Assembly: GCA_038373885.1 (NCBI GenBank)
Contig: JAWZYV010016546.1
Coordinates: 186,001-250,000 of the forward strand
Direction of reading: 5' to 3'
DNA: 64,000 nt
From: Cheiracanthium punctorium
Taxonomy: Eukaryota; Arthropoda; Arachnida; Araneae; Cheiracanthiidae
Made by a program: the position numbers and the translations under genes. Below, in pieces: positions 44,058-56,577 of this stretch. The first letter of the stretch is position 1; the number at the start of each line of letters is the position of its first letter. The notes below the pieces were generated by a model. That model did no database searches. It had not been told where the DNA came from and was given only the letters and a program-made list of their open reading frames with translations.

Positions 44058-45440
44058 TACCGTGAATGTTTGAACTGAATTACTTCCCACGGCCTCAGAA
44101 GAAAAGGGTTAAACATAAATTACATAAAAGCTGTTCAACTTATCGAACTTGTGAAAAAAAAAAAAAAGAAATCACCTACAACTTTTTTAGAATAAGACCC
44201 CCCCCCCAGACCTCACACGACATCTAGTCCTCCCTTCACAAAATAACCAAGGCCCCTTTTCTGGAAGTCTGCACCTCGTAGCGCCCCCTCGGATTTTTTT
44301 TTTTGGAGAGTGTGGGGCGAATTCACTTGAGCCCCGTCCAAAGTGTGTGCACCTCGCCACCCTAACGGTCCTCTCTCTCCACAGAGTCCTCCTCCTCGCA
44401 ATCCAAAAGAACCAAGGTTAAAGTGCCCCGGCGCTTCTTCTCTGTACATTCTCTCTCTCTCTCTCCCAGGGACCAAGGGTTGAACGCACTTGGCGCGAAA
44501 AAATCTTCTCTGTCCAAGGTCGGTCGGTCGTTCTCCAATGGCCGGGGTGCTTCGAACCCTAGGATTTAAAAAAAAAAAGGAAAATCGTCTGCCGGTGACC
44601 TTGGCGGGATGACACACTGATCGAGAGAGAGAGGGAGAAGAGAACTGAGGCAGGTCGAGTTGAGAGGAGGGAGAACAAGAGGCTGAAGATGGATTTTTCT
44701 ATGGGGAGGGGGGGGAGGGGTGATGGGTGTTGGCGACGACGCTGCATTTTGGAACCAACTCCTTGGCGCGCGGAGCGTTTTCGGTGGTAAAGAAAGGATT
44801 GAGGGAGACAAAGAGGGGAGAGGTTTCCGAAGGTTGGTTGGTTGGTGGATATTTTTTTTTTTCCCGTCTAGTCGGTTCGATGCAGGTGAAAATGTCGGTG
44901 AAATGAAACTGTGGTATTTGATTCAATCAAGGATGTTCCCTTTACAAAATGATAAACGTCACATAGTTTTAACTATAATACAACAACAGGACTTTTGAAC
45001 TGCTTTTCAAAATGAACCAGTGACGTCAAACGCTCGAAAAAATTAATACAGTCGAACCATGTCTATCTCGAATCTCATGGAAAAGAAAAATTATCGAGAT
45101 AAAGAAGTTTTAAATACGGTCGATTAACCTTTTCGGGACGGGAAGTTGTTTTTTATCATGTTACCTAAAAAGACGGGAAAATTCAGATCGTGCAATCGTT
45201 CTTTCACTCCTCCTCTGTTGCCCTATACCTTTAAAAAATATTTTTATAGAAGATAGGGAACAACCTCAAACTTCGTATGCTTTTTCTACTTAAAAAAAAA
45301 TCAGTACACTGCTGTAAAAGGAAGATTGGGATATTAATGAGTATGATATCAATTTCATGAAATAATTTTTTAAAAAATCATAATTTTTAAACCTTCTATT
45401 AATTTAAGATTTCAGAACTTTATTGAGTAGAACTTTCTAG
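44058..45440. other. GC- and purine-rich patch, then AT-rich DNA
   Basis: 44200-44900 is GC-richer with GAGAGAGAG, G-runs and a CAAGGGTTGAACGCACTTGG piece (44470). GGTCGGTCGGTCGTTC with CCAATGGCCGGGG (44519-44547) recalls the 29.8 kb island. A single mariner-type end (ACAGTCGAACC) is at about 45052, and a TTAACCTTTTCGGGACGGG at about 45125 looks like one piggyBac-type terminus without a partner. No confident gene. Confidence 0.4.
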
Positions 45441-45448
45441 TTTTTTGT

Positions 45449-48066
<2,618 letters not shown>

Positions 48067-48074
48067 TTTTAGAC

Positions 48075-48849
48075 CAGTGGCTCCCAACCTTTTGATCTTG
48101 TGCCATCCCCTTATGTACTTTCCTCAGCATACGTACAGTTTTTTATTATTCAACTAAACATTCAGTCGCTTTCTCTACAAAATAATGTTATCGGTCAAGT
48201 TTGAATAAATATTTTAAGCAAAAATTGTTATGTTTTGGAGTAAAAATAAGAAATAAATGAGATGATTTTTTAAAACATGCACTATCACTTGGTCTCTCCC
48301 CACCTCTTCGGTTGGGAACCGCTGCACTATATACTTATGCCATATAGGTGATAGTACGCAGTCGAAGAGAATATCGGTTAAAAGAATATCCCGCTTAATG
48401 GAATCAGTTTTTAATGTATCCAACCCTTAGTAATGTATCAATGTGATTCTGATTAATTGAACAACCTACTTATAAGATTAATCTGTCTGCCGGTGGCAAA
48501 TAGCTAATGCCATATGCCGTATAGGTGATTGTACACAGTCGAACCCGCTTAACAGAATACCGGCTAAAAGAATATCCCGGTTAATGGAATATCCCACTTA
48601 TAAGAATATTTTAAATTTTCGTGTCGTGTTTAAATCTGTCTGTCGGTTGGGAGCAGCTACACTATGTCATATGCCGTATAGGTGATTGTACACAGTCGAA
48701 CCCGCTTAACAGAATATCGGTTAAAAGAATATCCCGCTTAATGCAATCAATTTTTTAATGTATTGAACCCTAGTAATTTATTAATGTGATCCCGGTCAAC
48801 GGAATATCCCGCTTATTAGAGTAATCTGTCTGCCGGTTGAGAACCGCTG
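48075..48849. mobile_element. hAT-like element with internal triplication
   Basis: TTTTAGAC is duplicated exactly at 48067-48074 and 48850-48857. Ends are CAGTGGCTCCCAACCTTTTG and GCCGGTTGAGAACCGCTG. Inside, a block of about 160-176 bp is repeated three times from about 48320: an imperfect copy of the right terminus (CGGTTGGGAACCGCTG), CCATATAGGTGAT-like, then a mariner-type end (CAGTCGAACCCGCTTAAC, GAATATCGGTTAAAAGAATA, TCCCGCTTAATGGAATC). 775 bp, no transposase. Confidence 0.85.
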
Positions 48850-49549
48850 TTTTAGACCATTCCGAGACTTTACTGCGAACTTTTTCTTATTTCATTCTGG
48901 CAACGCAACACGCGCCTCTATTTTCGAATAAAAAAGAGAAAAGTTTATTTTGTTACCGAGCGGCGGATGCCATACAACAAAGAAGACACCTTGTCGCGGA
49001 GGCAAATAAACGCCTAGTGTCACACTCCTCTTGAATGTCAGAGCATGTGACGCTCTTTTGTTTTTGTGACGCAACGGAATTGTTGCCTCTCTTGTGAACA
49101 CAAGAGCGCATCCACACACACCAACCAACCATCACAGCAGCAGAGACAAATCGGACCGCTCTTTTCCCGCATAGTTATCCTCTCCCCGGTGTCCTTGCCC
49201 GGGAAAAAGTAAAAGGGTTAACGGTACGAGCCCCGGCCCTGGCCTTGAATAAATTGCTGCAAAGCGCGATTTCAAGGCTATCGTCGCGATTATGTGTTGC
49301 GGACGCCACCAACGAGTTTTAAATGTTGGCGATTTTTTTCTTTTCCCACTTTCACCTCCAATGCCGTAATGAATGAAAACGCACAGCCAGCGAACATGAA
49401 GGACTAGTTGTTGCCATTCTTGTCTTACTTAATTCTTTTCTTTTATTTTTCTGGGAATTTTCTTTCCTCTGGGGCCAGTAAAAATAATAAAGGGAAATTT
49501 TTGGAGGTTGAAGAAACGTAAATATGTGGAGGAAGTATGTCGATTGGTG
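48850..49549. other. GC-richer non-coding patch
   Basis: 48890-49330 is GC-richer: GAGCGGCGGATGCCATAC, GTCGCGGAGG, CACACACACCAACCAACC, TTGCCCGGGAAAAAG and AAAAGGGTTAACGGTACGAG. The last piece resembles AGAAGGGTTAACGGTATGGAG at 53870. Open frames on both strands overlap (48837-49034 plus, 48892-49135 minus) and show no domain. Confidence 0.4.
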
Positions 49550-50062
49550 TTAACCCTTTGAGGCGCAACCCTTTCCCAATGCTGAAAAAAAGGGCAGCCG
49601 TTGCCATCGCTCGACTTAACTACCAGCAAGATGGCGGACGATCGAAACGTTCATCGCGTGCCACAGATCTAGAGACCCTTTTTTGACGACAGCTGGCTCA
49701 TAGCCAGCTGTCGTCAAAAAAGGGTCTCTAGATCTGTGGCACGCGATGAACGTTTCGATCGTCCGCCATCTTGCTGGCAGTTAATTCGAGCGATCGCAAC
49801 AACTGCCCTTTTTTCAGCATTGGGCAATCTATCCAGCTGTACTCGCATTCTTCCATTTTTCAGCAGACGTCAGTGCTGTTTAAATATGATCGTGACCATT
49901 TTTTGACGGGAAAGGACGTGCTAAAAAGTAAAAGATTCTCGTGGAGCTATGTTACCCACAACTATTTTTATAGAAATCAAATCTATTCTTCGTGACTGGC
50001 AACAGACAAAACGTCAGAGTTTGGTGTTCCCAGAGTGGGAACACTGCGCGTTAAAGGGTTAA
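49550..50062 (+). mobile_element. piggyBac-like foldback element, copy 9 (most complete)
   Basis: TTAA at both ends. A end TTAACCCTTTGAGGCGCAAC, B end CTGCGCGTTAAAGGGTTAA. The order is A terminus, TTGCCATCGCTCGACTTAAC, AGCAAGATGGCGGACGATCG, CCACAGATCTAGAGACCC, central GCTGGCTCATAGCCAGC, then the same blocks inverted, then the unique B-side segment and hairpin GTGTTCCC-AGAGT-GGGAACAC. The inner inverted repeat has arms of about 115 bp. 513 bp, no coding capacity. This copy best shows the family's full design. Confidence 0.9.
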
Positions 50063-50626
50063 AGACAGACGAAGGAAAAGGAACAAGTGCCCTGGCTGCG
50101 TAACGGTTATTCTATAATCGTGGAAAGTTAATCACCAGTGATAATGAGTGAAGCAGTGTTATATAACGTTACGCCACTGCAACAATTGTTCGTTTCGCTT
50201 AAGTTCTCACCAGGGACGCAGCGAGAAAAAAATTTCGGGAGGTGTCTAAAATATGAAAATTTCTCTCAAAAATACTTGATTTATCGACATCCAATGGATA
50301 GAAGTCCAAAGTTTCGGGGGTGGCCTTCCCCCCATGTAACTACCATGGGTGCCCATATAATTGATTGTACGGAAGGGGGTTAAGTTAGGGGGTCTTGCCC
50401 TATCTTTTAGTGTTGAACCACTTCTACGTTACACCAGTTGCGCATAGGTGTGTGCGTCTATGAAAGGAGCACCGCCTTTACATCTCCCAACAAAATTGAA
50501 AATTTTGTTTCATGATTTCGATTAATCCGTCTGTCCGTACTCTAACCAGTGTCGTATTTACCTCTATGGTGGTCTTCAGGGGCCCAGGCCCCACAAATTT
50601 GTAGACAATTTCGGATGACCGAAGAG
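50063..50626. other. Scraps of hAT-like elements
   Basis: CAGGGACGCAGCGAG at about 50212 opens a remnant related (in reverse) to the 21768 element; GGTGGCCTTCCCCCCATG and a later GTGTGCGTCTATG follow. CAGTGTCGTATTTACCTC at about 50548 looks like one hAT-type end without a partner. TTTCGATTAATCCGTCTGTC at 50515 is shared with 35.5 and 41.4 kb. No gene. Confidence 0.4.
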
Positions 50627-51814
50627 CAGAGCCTGATCATAAGTGATCGGGGCCCCGGGGCAAGAGGTTATTTTGGGGGCCCTATACTATATATCACAAG
50701 CATTTTAACTTATTTTTGTTTGCTGTTGCATTTTCCCGACATAAAAATAAAACATTTTTAAAGAATACTAAAATTGAATTAAAAATTACCTATATATGTA
50801 TTGTGACAAGTTACTACTCCCCCCAGAAATGTACCGAGGACTCGATGTGTTTCCCACGATGCGGAAAGCACGCTTGACCAGTGCACATTCCAAGAGCAAA
50901 GGGGTCCTTTGATTTTGCCGGCCGACCCCACACGACGAGTGCAAACGCACAGGGGGCTTGGGGGAAGATCGGAGGCGAGGCCTTTGGATTTTGCCGACCG
51001 ACCCCACACGAATGTGGAAACGGTAGACTGGGCGCTGACAGAGAGCCTCAGAGTCGTTTTGGAGACTGTTCGAGGAGGTCGGACAGAGATCGGCTCTCAG
51101 AGGGACGAGAGTTCCCGAATTTCAGAGCGGAAGTTGATGCTTGTATTTAAGTCTGCAGAATGCAGTCAATGTTTGTAAATGTGTATTTTAATAATCAACG
51201 TTAAACAAAAACCTCAACTCCTGTCTCGAGTCTCTTCAATTTTGTTTGTGTTTCCTGTTTAGCACTTGTGGCGAGTCCAAAACGCCACAGTATATTTATT
51301 TAGAACAAGACTATGTCTTTAAAAGTAATTTTAATATTTTTTTAGTGCGTTTGTATTATTAGCGCATGGGTGCGCAAATTCCAGGAATAGCAATTACGAG
51401 GCATGGGAGCAAAATTTCTCACTCCAAAAAACTTTCTTGATACACCAAAAAAGTTCGAAATTTTCTTTCCTTCATCACGAAATAAAAAATGTTAACGAAT
51501 GGATATTTTGGGATAAGCATATATATGGCCACACCATACGTTTTCAAAAACTCTTAACTTCTTGTTTATGGATCCATGAGTCTTAAAGACCATTGAATTA
51601 GAACAAAAAAATAAATCTCTAAGTCCATTTATTGTTAAAAATTATGCTATAGATAGATATTACAAATGAAATTTAGTTGCAAAAAATGTATCATTGCTGC
51701 ATATATGAATATGTAATAAATCATGATAACAATAAATCGGGAGATTTGGGGGCCCTTATTTTTCCGGGGCCCAGGGCTATTTGCCCCGCATGCCCGTGTG
51801 ATAATCAGGCTCTG
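50627..51814. mobile_element. hAT-like element hosting a solo LTR
   Basis: Ends CAGAGCCTGATCATAAG and TGATAATCAGGCTCTG (inverted). Flanks CCGAAGAG / CCCAAGAG match in 7 of 8 bases. Subtermini GGGGCCCCGGGGC and GGGGCCCAGGGC also form an inverted pair. The interior is AT-rich and non-coding; a 488-bp solo LTR is inserted at 50802-51289. Without the LTR and its duplicated GTAT the element is about 696 bp. Confidence 0.8.
50802..51289 (+). mobile_element. Solo LTR of an LTR retrotransposon
   Basis: The segment starts TGTGACAAGTTACTACTCC and ends GTCCAAAACGCCACA (TG...CA), with GTAT repeated immediately outside both ends (50798-50801 and 51290-51293), a 4-bp target duplication of Gypsy-like size. 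It is GC-rich compared with its host. It contains a TATA-like GTATTTAAG near 51144 followed by GTCTGCAGAATGCAG, and a TTAATAATC / AAACAAAAACC segment further on, which would fit promoter and polyadenylation regions; strand is inferred from that order. No internal region or second LTR is present, so it most likely arose by LTR-LTR recombination. Open frames at 50779-51178 fall inside it and are not genes. Confidence 0.8.
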
Positions 51815-51956
51815 CCCAAGAGTTAGAGAGTTATAGCGTTAGTATCGACAGTGAAGGAGTTTTGAACATTTACAGTTTTATTTCTTCTCTCTAAACTGTC
51901 AAGATTAAAAATAGACATTCTTAATTTATTACTTGGGATGTATATAAAAGGGTGTC

Positions 51957-52174
51957 TTTTTTTTTTCTCAGTAGGCGTGCGCTGGCCGCAAGCCTTTGCC
52001 ACTACTAAGGCCCCAACTATATTGACCATTTTATCATGGGGACACCCAATGAGCGGCCAGCGTTACCCCCTATGAAGGGGGGGACAGTTTAACATCCAAC
52101 CCCAAGTTGGGAATCGAACCCGGGACCAAGGCGTGGTAGAATGGTTCTTAAACCACTACACCACCTAGGTGGCT
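51957..52174 (-). mobile_element. tRNA-derived SINE, copy 1
   Basis: Read on the minus strand it begins with a tRNA-like head: an A-box-like TGGTGTAGTGGTTTAAG, then B-box GGTTCGATTCCC in GTCCCGGGTTCGATTCCC, then a body with CCCCCTTCATAGGGGG and TTGGGTGTCCCC, and ends in a ~10-base A tail. TGTATATAAAAGG / TGTATATGAAAGG flank it (12 of 13). It shares its whole layout with the copy at 52572. The head has a changed cloverleaf and no CCA context, so it is a SINE and not a tRNA gene. Confidence 0.85.
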
Positions 52175-52224
52175 GTATATGAAAGGTAGAGAAAGCGAAA
52201 AAGAAAGTGTGCGCTTGATAAGTG

Positions 52225-52470
52225 GCAACTATTAAAATAAATAAAAACTTTGTGAAAAAACACATGTAAAATGATACTTATAACAATGTATGATCGTTTC
52301 GACTGAAAATGTATCCAGTCTTCATCAGTCAAAGCTCGTCGTCTCACAAAACAGTGGGAACTTATTGAAAATTTTGTAGATTTAAAATAATCATACAGTA
52401 CCCATTCAGTCATTGTGAAATTTCTTTGTAATGGATTCTTCAGAATTACCAATTGGATCTATAGCTATTA
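52225..52470. mobile_element. Foldback element fragment with hammerhead-like core
   Basis: Its left arm (AAATAAATAAAAACTTTGTG, ACACATGTAAAATGATACTT, ATAACAATG, GATCGTTTCGACTG, CAGTCTTCATCAGTC) matches the arm of the element at 60779-60993. The right arm is missing. A separate inverted pair links 52412-52464 with 52801-52847 (TGAAATTTCTTTGTAATG / CATTAAAGAGAAATTTCA). Confidence 0.6.
52296..52328 (-). ncRNA. Hammerhead-like core, copy 1
   Basis: On the minus strand: CTGATGA, A, GACTG, a 10-base loop, CAGTC, GAAAC. GACTG/CAGTC would be a 5-bp stem II between the two invariant hammerhead boxes CUGAUGA and GAAA. Next come ACGAT-CATAC-ATTGT (a 5-bp stem III with a 5-base loop, one G-U pair) and T, the cleavage-site pattern GUU followed by ATAAG. 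I cannot find a stem I partner immediately before CTGATGA, so self-cleavage is not established. Confidence 0.4.
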
Positions 52471-52571
52471 ACTTGAATTGATTGAATTAACGTTTTTTAA
52501 AAATAGAGGTACAGTAAACACCTGGTATGGTGAATTTCAAAGGGGAGGGGGGGGGGCTGTAGATCCAATTG

Positions 52572-52789
52572 TTTTTTTTTTTTTTTTCTAATGGGCAGGC
52601 ACTGGCCACAAGCCTTTGCCATCAACCGCCCTAGTTACTGTCCATTTTATTATGGGAGCACCCAGTGGGCGGACAGCACTACCCCCTATGAAGGGACGGA
52701 CAAGTTAACATCCATGCCCAAGCCGGGATTCGAACCCGGACCCACGGCGTGATAGAATGGTTCTCTAGCCACTACACCACCTGGGCGGC
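52572..52789 (-). mobile_element. tRNA-derived SINE, copy 2, exact target duplication
   Basis: AGATCCAATTG is repeated exactly at 52561-52571 and 52790-52800. On the minus strand: GCCGCCCAGGTGGTGTAGTG (A box within), GCTAGAGAACC, GGTCCGGGTTCGAATCCC (B box), a body with CCGTCCCTTCATAGGGGG and TGGGTGCTCCC, and an A tail of about 16. It is inserted into one arm of the inverted repeat that spans 52412-52847. Intact A and B boxes make it a plausible RNA polymerase III transcript. Confidence 0.9.
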
Positions 52790-52847
52790 AGATCCAATTG
52801 GTAATTTTGAAGAATTCATTAAAGAGAAATTTCACTATGATTGATTC

Positions 52848-52971
52848 TCGTGGAGCTATGTCACCCGCAACTGTTTTTATAGAAATCAAATCTATTCTTC
52901 GTGACCGGCAACAGTCACAACGTCAGAGTTTGGTGTTCCCAGAGCGGGAACACTGCGCGTTAAAAGGTTAA
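52848..52971 (+). mobile_element. piggyBac-like family, B-end fragment
   Basis: Begins at GATTCTCGTGGAGCTATGTC, runs through the B-side unique segment, hairpin GTGTTCCC-AGAGC-GGGAACAC and GCGCGTTAAAAGGTTAA. The A half is absent. It abuts the inverted repeat that contains SINE copy 2. Confidence 0.8.
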
Positions 52972-53146
52972 AAACTAACTTTTTTTTTTTTATATAAAGT
53001 GCTTTAGAAATAATTTAAAGGCAATTTTTAAAAAAGAAAAAATTGATTCATTTGGGACAAATTTCATTTTTTAATGCTGTACACTTCTAACTTTCCATCT
53101 TTAGGTGGGGGAGGGGGGCTTGAGCCCCCATAGCCCCTCCGTGGAT

Positions 53147-53648
53147 TAGAGATGAGACGGGCTCAGCCCGAGCCCGGGCCCCGAACCGGGCTCGGGCTCG
53201 TGAAAAATTTTTCTTTTATTGAACATACTGCTTGAAACAGATTTTAAAAAGTGATTCATGAAGAAAATAAAAGTACTTATAAAAAAATAAATAAATCAAT
53301 AAAAATAGCGGCACGGGCGCCTAGAAGGTGCGTGTAGCTCTTTGGGTATTTTAGAACGGCGGTTTCTATTCCTTAGTGAGTCATGAGATCCTACATTTTT
53401 TGATAAAGGAAGGATACAACGAATTAGAAAGTGCATTGGGAGTTTGCAACTCTATTTGTCTTGTAATTTGCACAAACGGCAAGATTTATTGTATTCTATC
53501 AATGAAGTAATTGAATTTTTTGTTTTTTTATCTTTAGCTGAAATTTCGGGCTCGGGCTCCGACTTTAATAATATTGCTCGGGTCGGGCGGGCTCGGATTA
53601 GAAGTCCTCGGGCTCGGGCTTCAAAAAATGAGCCCGAACTCATCTCTA
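53147..53648. mobile_element. hAT-like element with exact 8-bp duplication, GGGCTCGGGC family
   Basis: CCGTGGAT is duplicated exactly at 53139-53146 and 53649-53656. Ends are TAGAGATGAGACGGGCTC and GAGCCCGAACTCATCTCTA. The subtermini repeat CGGGCTCGGGCT in both orientations. The target looks like the end of another hAT-type element (GCCCCTCCGTGGATACGCC). 502 bp. Open frames at 53444-53860 cross its right half and are not genes. Confidence 0.9.
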
Positions 53649-53656
53649 CCGTGGAT

Positions 53657-54116
53657 ACGCCTATATTCCCCAAACCCGGACAGTCGCTAGCAGCCTCGGA
53701 GATAACTGTATCGCATATCAGCCATCTCTCAACGCAACAGGCATATTTTAACAATTTTTTCCGCTCAATGTTTTCGCATCGCTTTCCTAAACTCAAAACC
53801 CCCAGTTGCACCATGCACGCACGCGCTCTCTGTCCTTGGCCGCTAATAAAAAAAGGCTGAGGGAAGGAGAAGGGTTAACGGTATGGAGAATCCTCTGCCC
53901 TTGAACGGTTTCGTTGATCCTTGGCCAAGAGCGAGCGGCAAAGCGTAATCAGCTAACTCCCCGATAACACAAAAAGAAAAAAACCAGGGAGCCCGGCCTT
54001 TTTTTCTTTTCAAGGTTAAGGTTCTTTTCTCTCCTTCTAGCCGAGTTGCCAAGCCAGCAAGCACCAAAGAGTCTCTTCTCTCGGGTTTGTTTTGGCACTA
54101 GGGCCCCCACCCCTTT
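53657..54116. other. GC-richer non-coding patch
   Basis: Includes AGAAGGGTTAACGGTATGG (53870), CCCTTGAACGGTTTCGTTG and GGCCAAGAGCGAGCGGC. It resembles, in single pieces only, the patch at 49.2 kb. The minus-strand open frames 53843-54311 run into the next transposon; no domain is recognised. Confidence 0.4.
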
Positions 54117-54525
54117 TTTACCCTTTAACGCGCAGTGTTCCCGCTCTGGGAACACCAAACTCTGACGTTTCGACTGTTGCCAGTCACGAGGAATAGATTG
54201 GATTTCCATAAAAATAGTGGCGGGTGACAGAGCTCCACGGGAATCTTTTACTTTTGAGCACGTCCTTTCCCGTAAAATATTGGTCACGTTTATTTTTAAC
54301 AGCACTGACATCTGCTGAAAAATTTAAGAATGCGAGGGCAGCTGGATAGATGGCCCAATGCTGAAAAAAGGGCAGCCGTGCCAGTGTCGTCAAAAAAGGT
54401 TTTCTAGATCTGGGCACGCTATGAACGTTTTCGATCGTCCGCCCTCTTGCTGGTCGTTAATTCGAGCGATGGCAACGGCTGCCCTTTTTTCAGCATTGGG
54501 CCAGGGTTGCGCCTCAAAGGGTTAA
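54117..54525 (-). mobile_element. piggyBac-like foldback element, copy 10 (B to A)
   Basis: Left TTTACCCTTTAACGCGCAGTG (TTAA decayed to TTTA) with hairpin GTGTTCCC-GCTCT-GGGAACAC; right GGTTGCGCCTCAAAGGGTTAA. All blocks are present, with several small deletions in the centre. 409 bp. Confidence 0.85.
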
Positions 54526-55689
54526 TGTAACTAGAAAATTTATAATGCTTCTTTCATTCAAAGAATATAGAAGTGTGACTGTGTATATAAGAGAGAGCAA
54601 GAAAGCATGAGCAAAGCAAAATAGAGAAATTAATTTCATTATTTCTCCTTGTGCATTTTTTTTTTATGTTAAAATGTCTATAATATACTCTTAAATTAAA
54701 CTTTCGAGAAACTATTTCGGAGCTACTATTTTGGTTACTAAAATTAAGAAAAAGTCAGATATTTTGGCTACTTTTTTGTAAGGCTACTAATGCTACTATT
54801 TTTGTCTCTTGACGGTAGTGGACAACCCACGTATGTTAAATATCGGCAATATTCGACTTTAAATCATAATAAAAGAGTTCCCTGTGGAAGTAAATCACTA
54901 GATTTATTTTTCTTTCACGGAACAAATCACAACGAATATAAGAATGTTTTATACTTCATCTTTATCACTTCTTAAAAGAAAGAAATAGGTTTCATAAAAT
55001 GAAATATAATACATTGACAAGCTATTTTAAGGTTAAAAAAGTGCTTATATTTTCACTCAAAACTCATCTTAACAATCTTCAAATATAGAAGATACATATT
55101 TATTTTCTCCTGTTGTTGCTAAGGTGACTACCAGACTTCAACTTTGAAAAGTGAAAACTTTCGAACTTGAAAAGAAAAGCATAAACTGGGCATTGCACCA
55201 GTGGATCCTATCGAAACTGACGTATGTAGCATTTGTATAAAAAGTATACGCAGTGAATCGAATAAGTAATGAAACAACTTTAGGACCATAAGGCTTACTT
55301 GCAATTCTTTTGTAAATATAATAAGCCTTATGTCTTATCCACTCGGCTATTGGTCTCAGCACAGAAAAACTCAAGTTTTTTTCGAAGACGCGGTTGATCA
55401 AAATGATTTTGTTTTTACAATCAAAAATTGATTAATTATACAAAAATTAACATTAAACAACTAGAAAAAGACTAACTTAGTTAATTTATTGTATGAATCA
55501 ACAGGAAAGCAATCACTAAAAAATAAATAAAACTTGGCCTTACAGGTAAGATCTGCACTATCAGCGTGCGATTTAAAGTGTTAAAAATAAATAGTTTTAC
55601 GTAAAATTTCGGTACACAGAACTTAATCCTATAAATAACCTGAAAAATTCGTTTAAGTCAAAATTTCTTATGACTGCATCAGTACATAT
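54526..55689. other. AT-rich spacer, nothing recognised
   Basis: AT-rich DNA. The short open frames at 54790-54975 and 55138-55401 show no domain, and no repeat terminus is seen. Confidence 0.5.
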
Positions 55690-56240
55690 TAATTTCTTTT
55701 GATCGAAATATCTATATTTCGTTCGTTAATCTGAAATATTTGTAAAAATGAAACTCGTTGTAGAGCGATTTTAGAGAGTTTCAATTTTCTTTCAATAGAA
55801 ATATGAATCAGAAATATTGGTAGAAGGGAAGTTGACATAATGAGATTAAACTGTGATTTTCTTTTTAAAGAAACATCATATATTTCGTGAATTTGAAATA
55901 TTCGTAGAAACGAAGCTCATTATGGCGAGGTTTTTAACGTATTCTCATTTAAATATTTTGTTTGTTAGAAATATACCTAAGAGTGAAGTCCATTTTAACG
56001 ATACTTTATATATGATTTCCTTTTAAGAGAACAATTTTGTTCGTTAATCTGAAGTATTCCTAAAAGTGGAAGTTCGTTATAAAGAGACTTCTCACGATTT
56101 CCTTTCAAGAGAATTATTTTTTTCGTAAATCTGAAACATTTGCAAAAGTGAAGTTCATTATAACGAGACTTTACTGTACATAATTTTCCCTTGAAAGAAC
56201 TATTTTGTTCGTTAATCTGAAATATTTGTAGAGAGAGACT
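55690..56240 (+). repeat. Degenerate tandem array, unit about 90-100 bp
   Basis: About six units of TTTCCTTTCAAGAGAA, TATTTTGTTCGTTAATCTG, AAATATTTGTAAAAGTGAAG, TTCATTATAACGAGACTTTA and CTGT. The 'ttcattataacgag' piece recalls mariner-type ends, so the array may have grown from one. Related single pieces are at 4.97-5.16 and 47.7-48.0 kb. Confidence 0.65.
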
Positions 56241-56271
56241 AGAGTAGAGAACGTCAATAACCATTGAGGGC

Positions 56272-56577
56272 CCTTCCTCTAGATCTGTGGCACGCAGCAG
56301 ATGAAACGTTTTCGATCGTGCCGTCTCAGTCTTGCTGGTAGTTACGTCGAGCGATGGCAACGGCTGCCCTTTTTTCAGCATTGGGCAATCTATCCAGCTG
56401 TTCTCGCATTCTTCCCTTTTTCAGCAGATGCCAGTGCTGTTAAAAATAATCGTGACCATTTTTTTTACGGGAAATGACGTTCTCAAAAGTAAAGGATTCC
56501 CGTGGAGCTATGTCACCCGCAACTATTTTTAGAGTTTGGTGTTCCCAGAGCGGGAACACTGCGCGTTAAAGGGTTAA
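56272..56577 (+). mobile_element. piggyBac-like element, copy 11 (A end lost)
   Basis: Begins at TCCTCTAGATCTGTGGCACG, then GCTGGTAGTTACGTCGAGCG, the GATGGCAACGGCTGCCC block, the unique B segment, hairpin GTGTTCCC-AGAGC-GGGAACAC and GCGCGTTAAAGGGTTAA. About 40 bases of the unique B segment (ending CAACTATTTTTAGAG) are deleted compared with copy 9. Confidence 0.8.

Noticed and set aside
44213..44617. Minus-strand open frame of 134 codons
   Set aside because: Low-complexity, Gly/Arg-rich, in a purine-rich patch with overlapping frames; no domain.
45125..45145. TTAACCTTTTCGGGACGGG as a piggyBac-type terminus
   Set aside because: No matching second end with TTAA could be found, so one end alone is not enough.
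50779..51178. Four overlapping open frames on both strands, including two of 89 codons
   Set aside because: All lie in the GC-rich solo LTR; LTRs are non-coding and the frames conflict with each other.
52720..52789. Possible tRNA gene on the minus strand (GGGTTCGAATCCC B box)
   Set aside because: The A-tailed body, the exact target duplication and a second copy nearby show that it is a tRNA-derived SINE.
53444..53860. Open frames of 138 (plus) and 120 (minus) codons
   Set aside because: They cross the right end and the duplicated target of the hAT-like element at 53147-53648, so they are by-products of its GC-rich subterminus.
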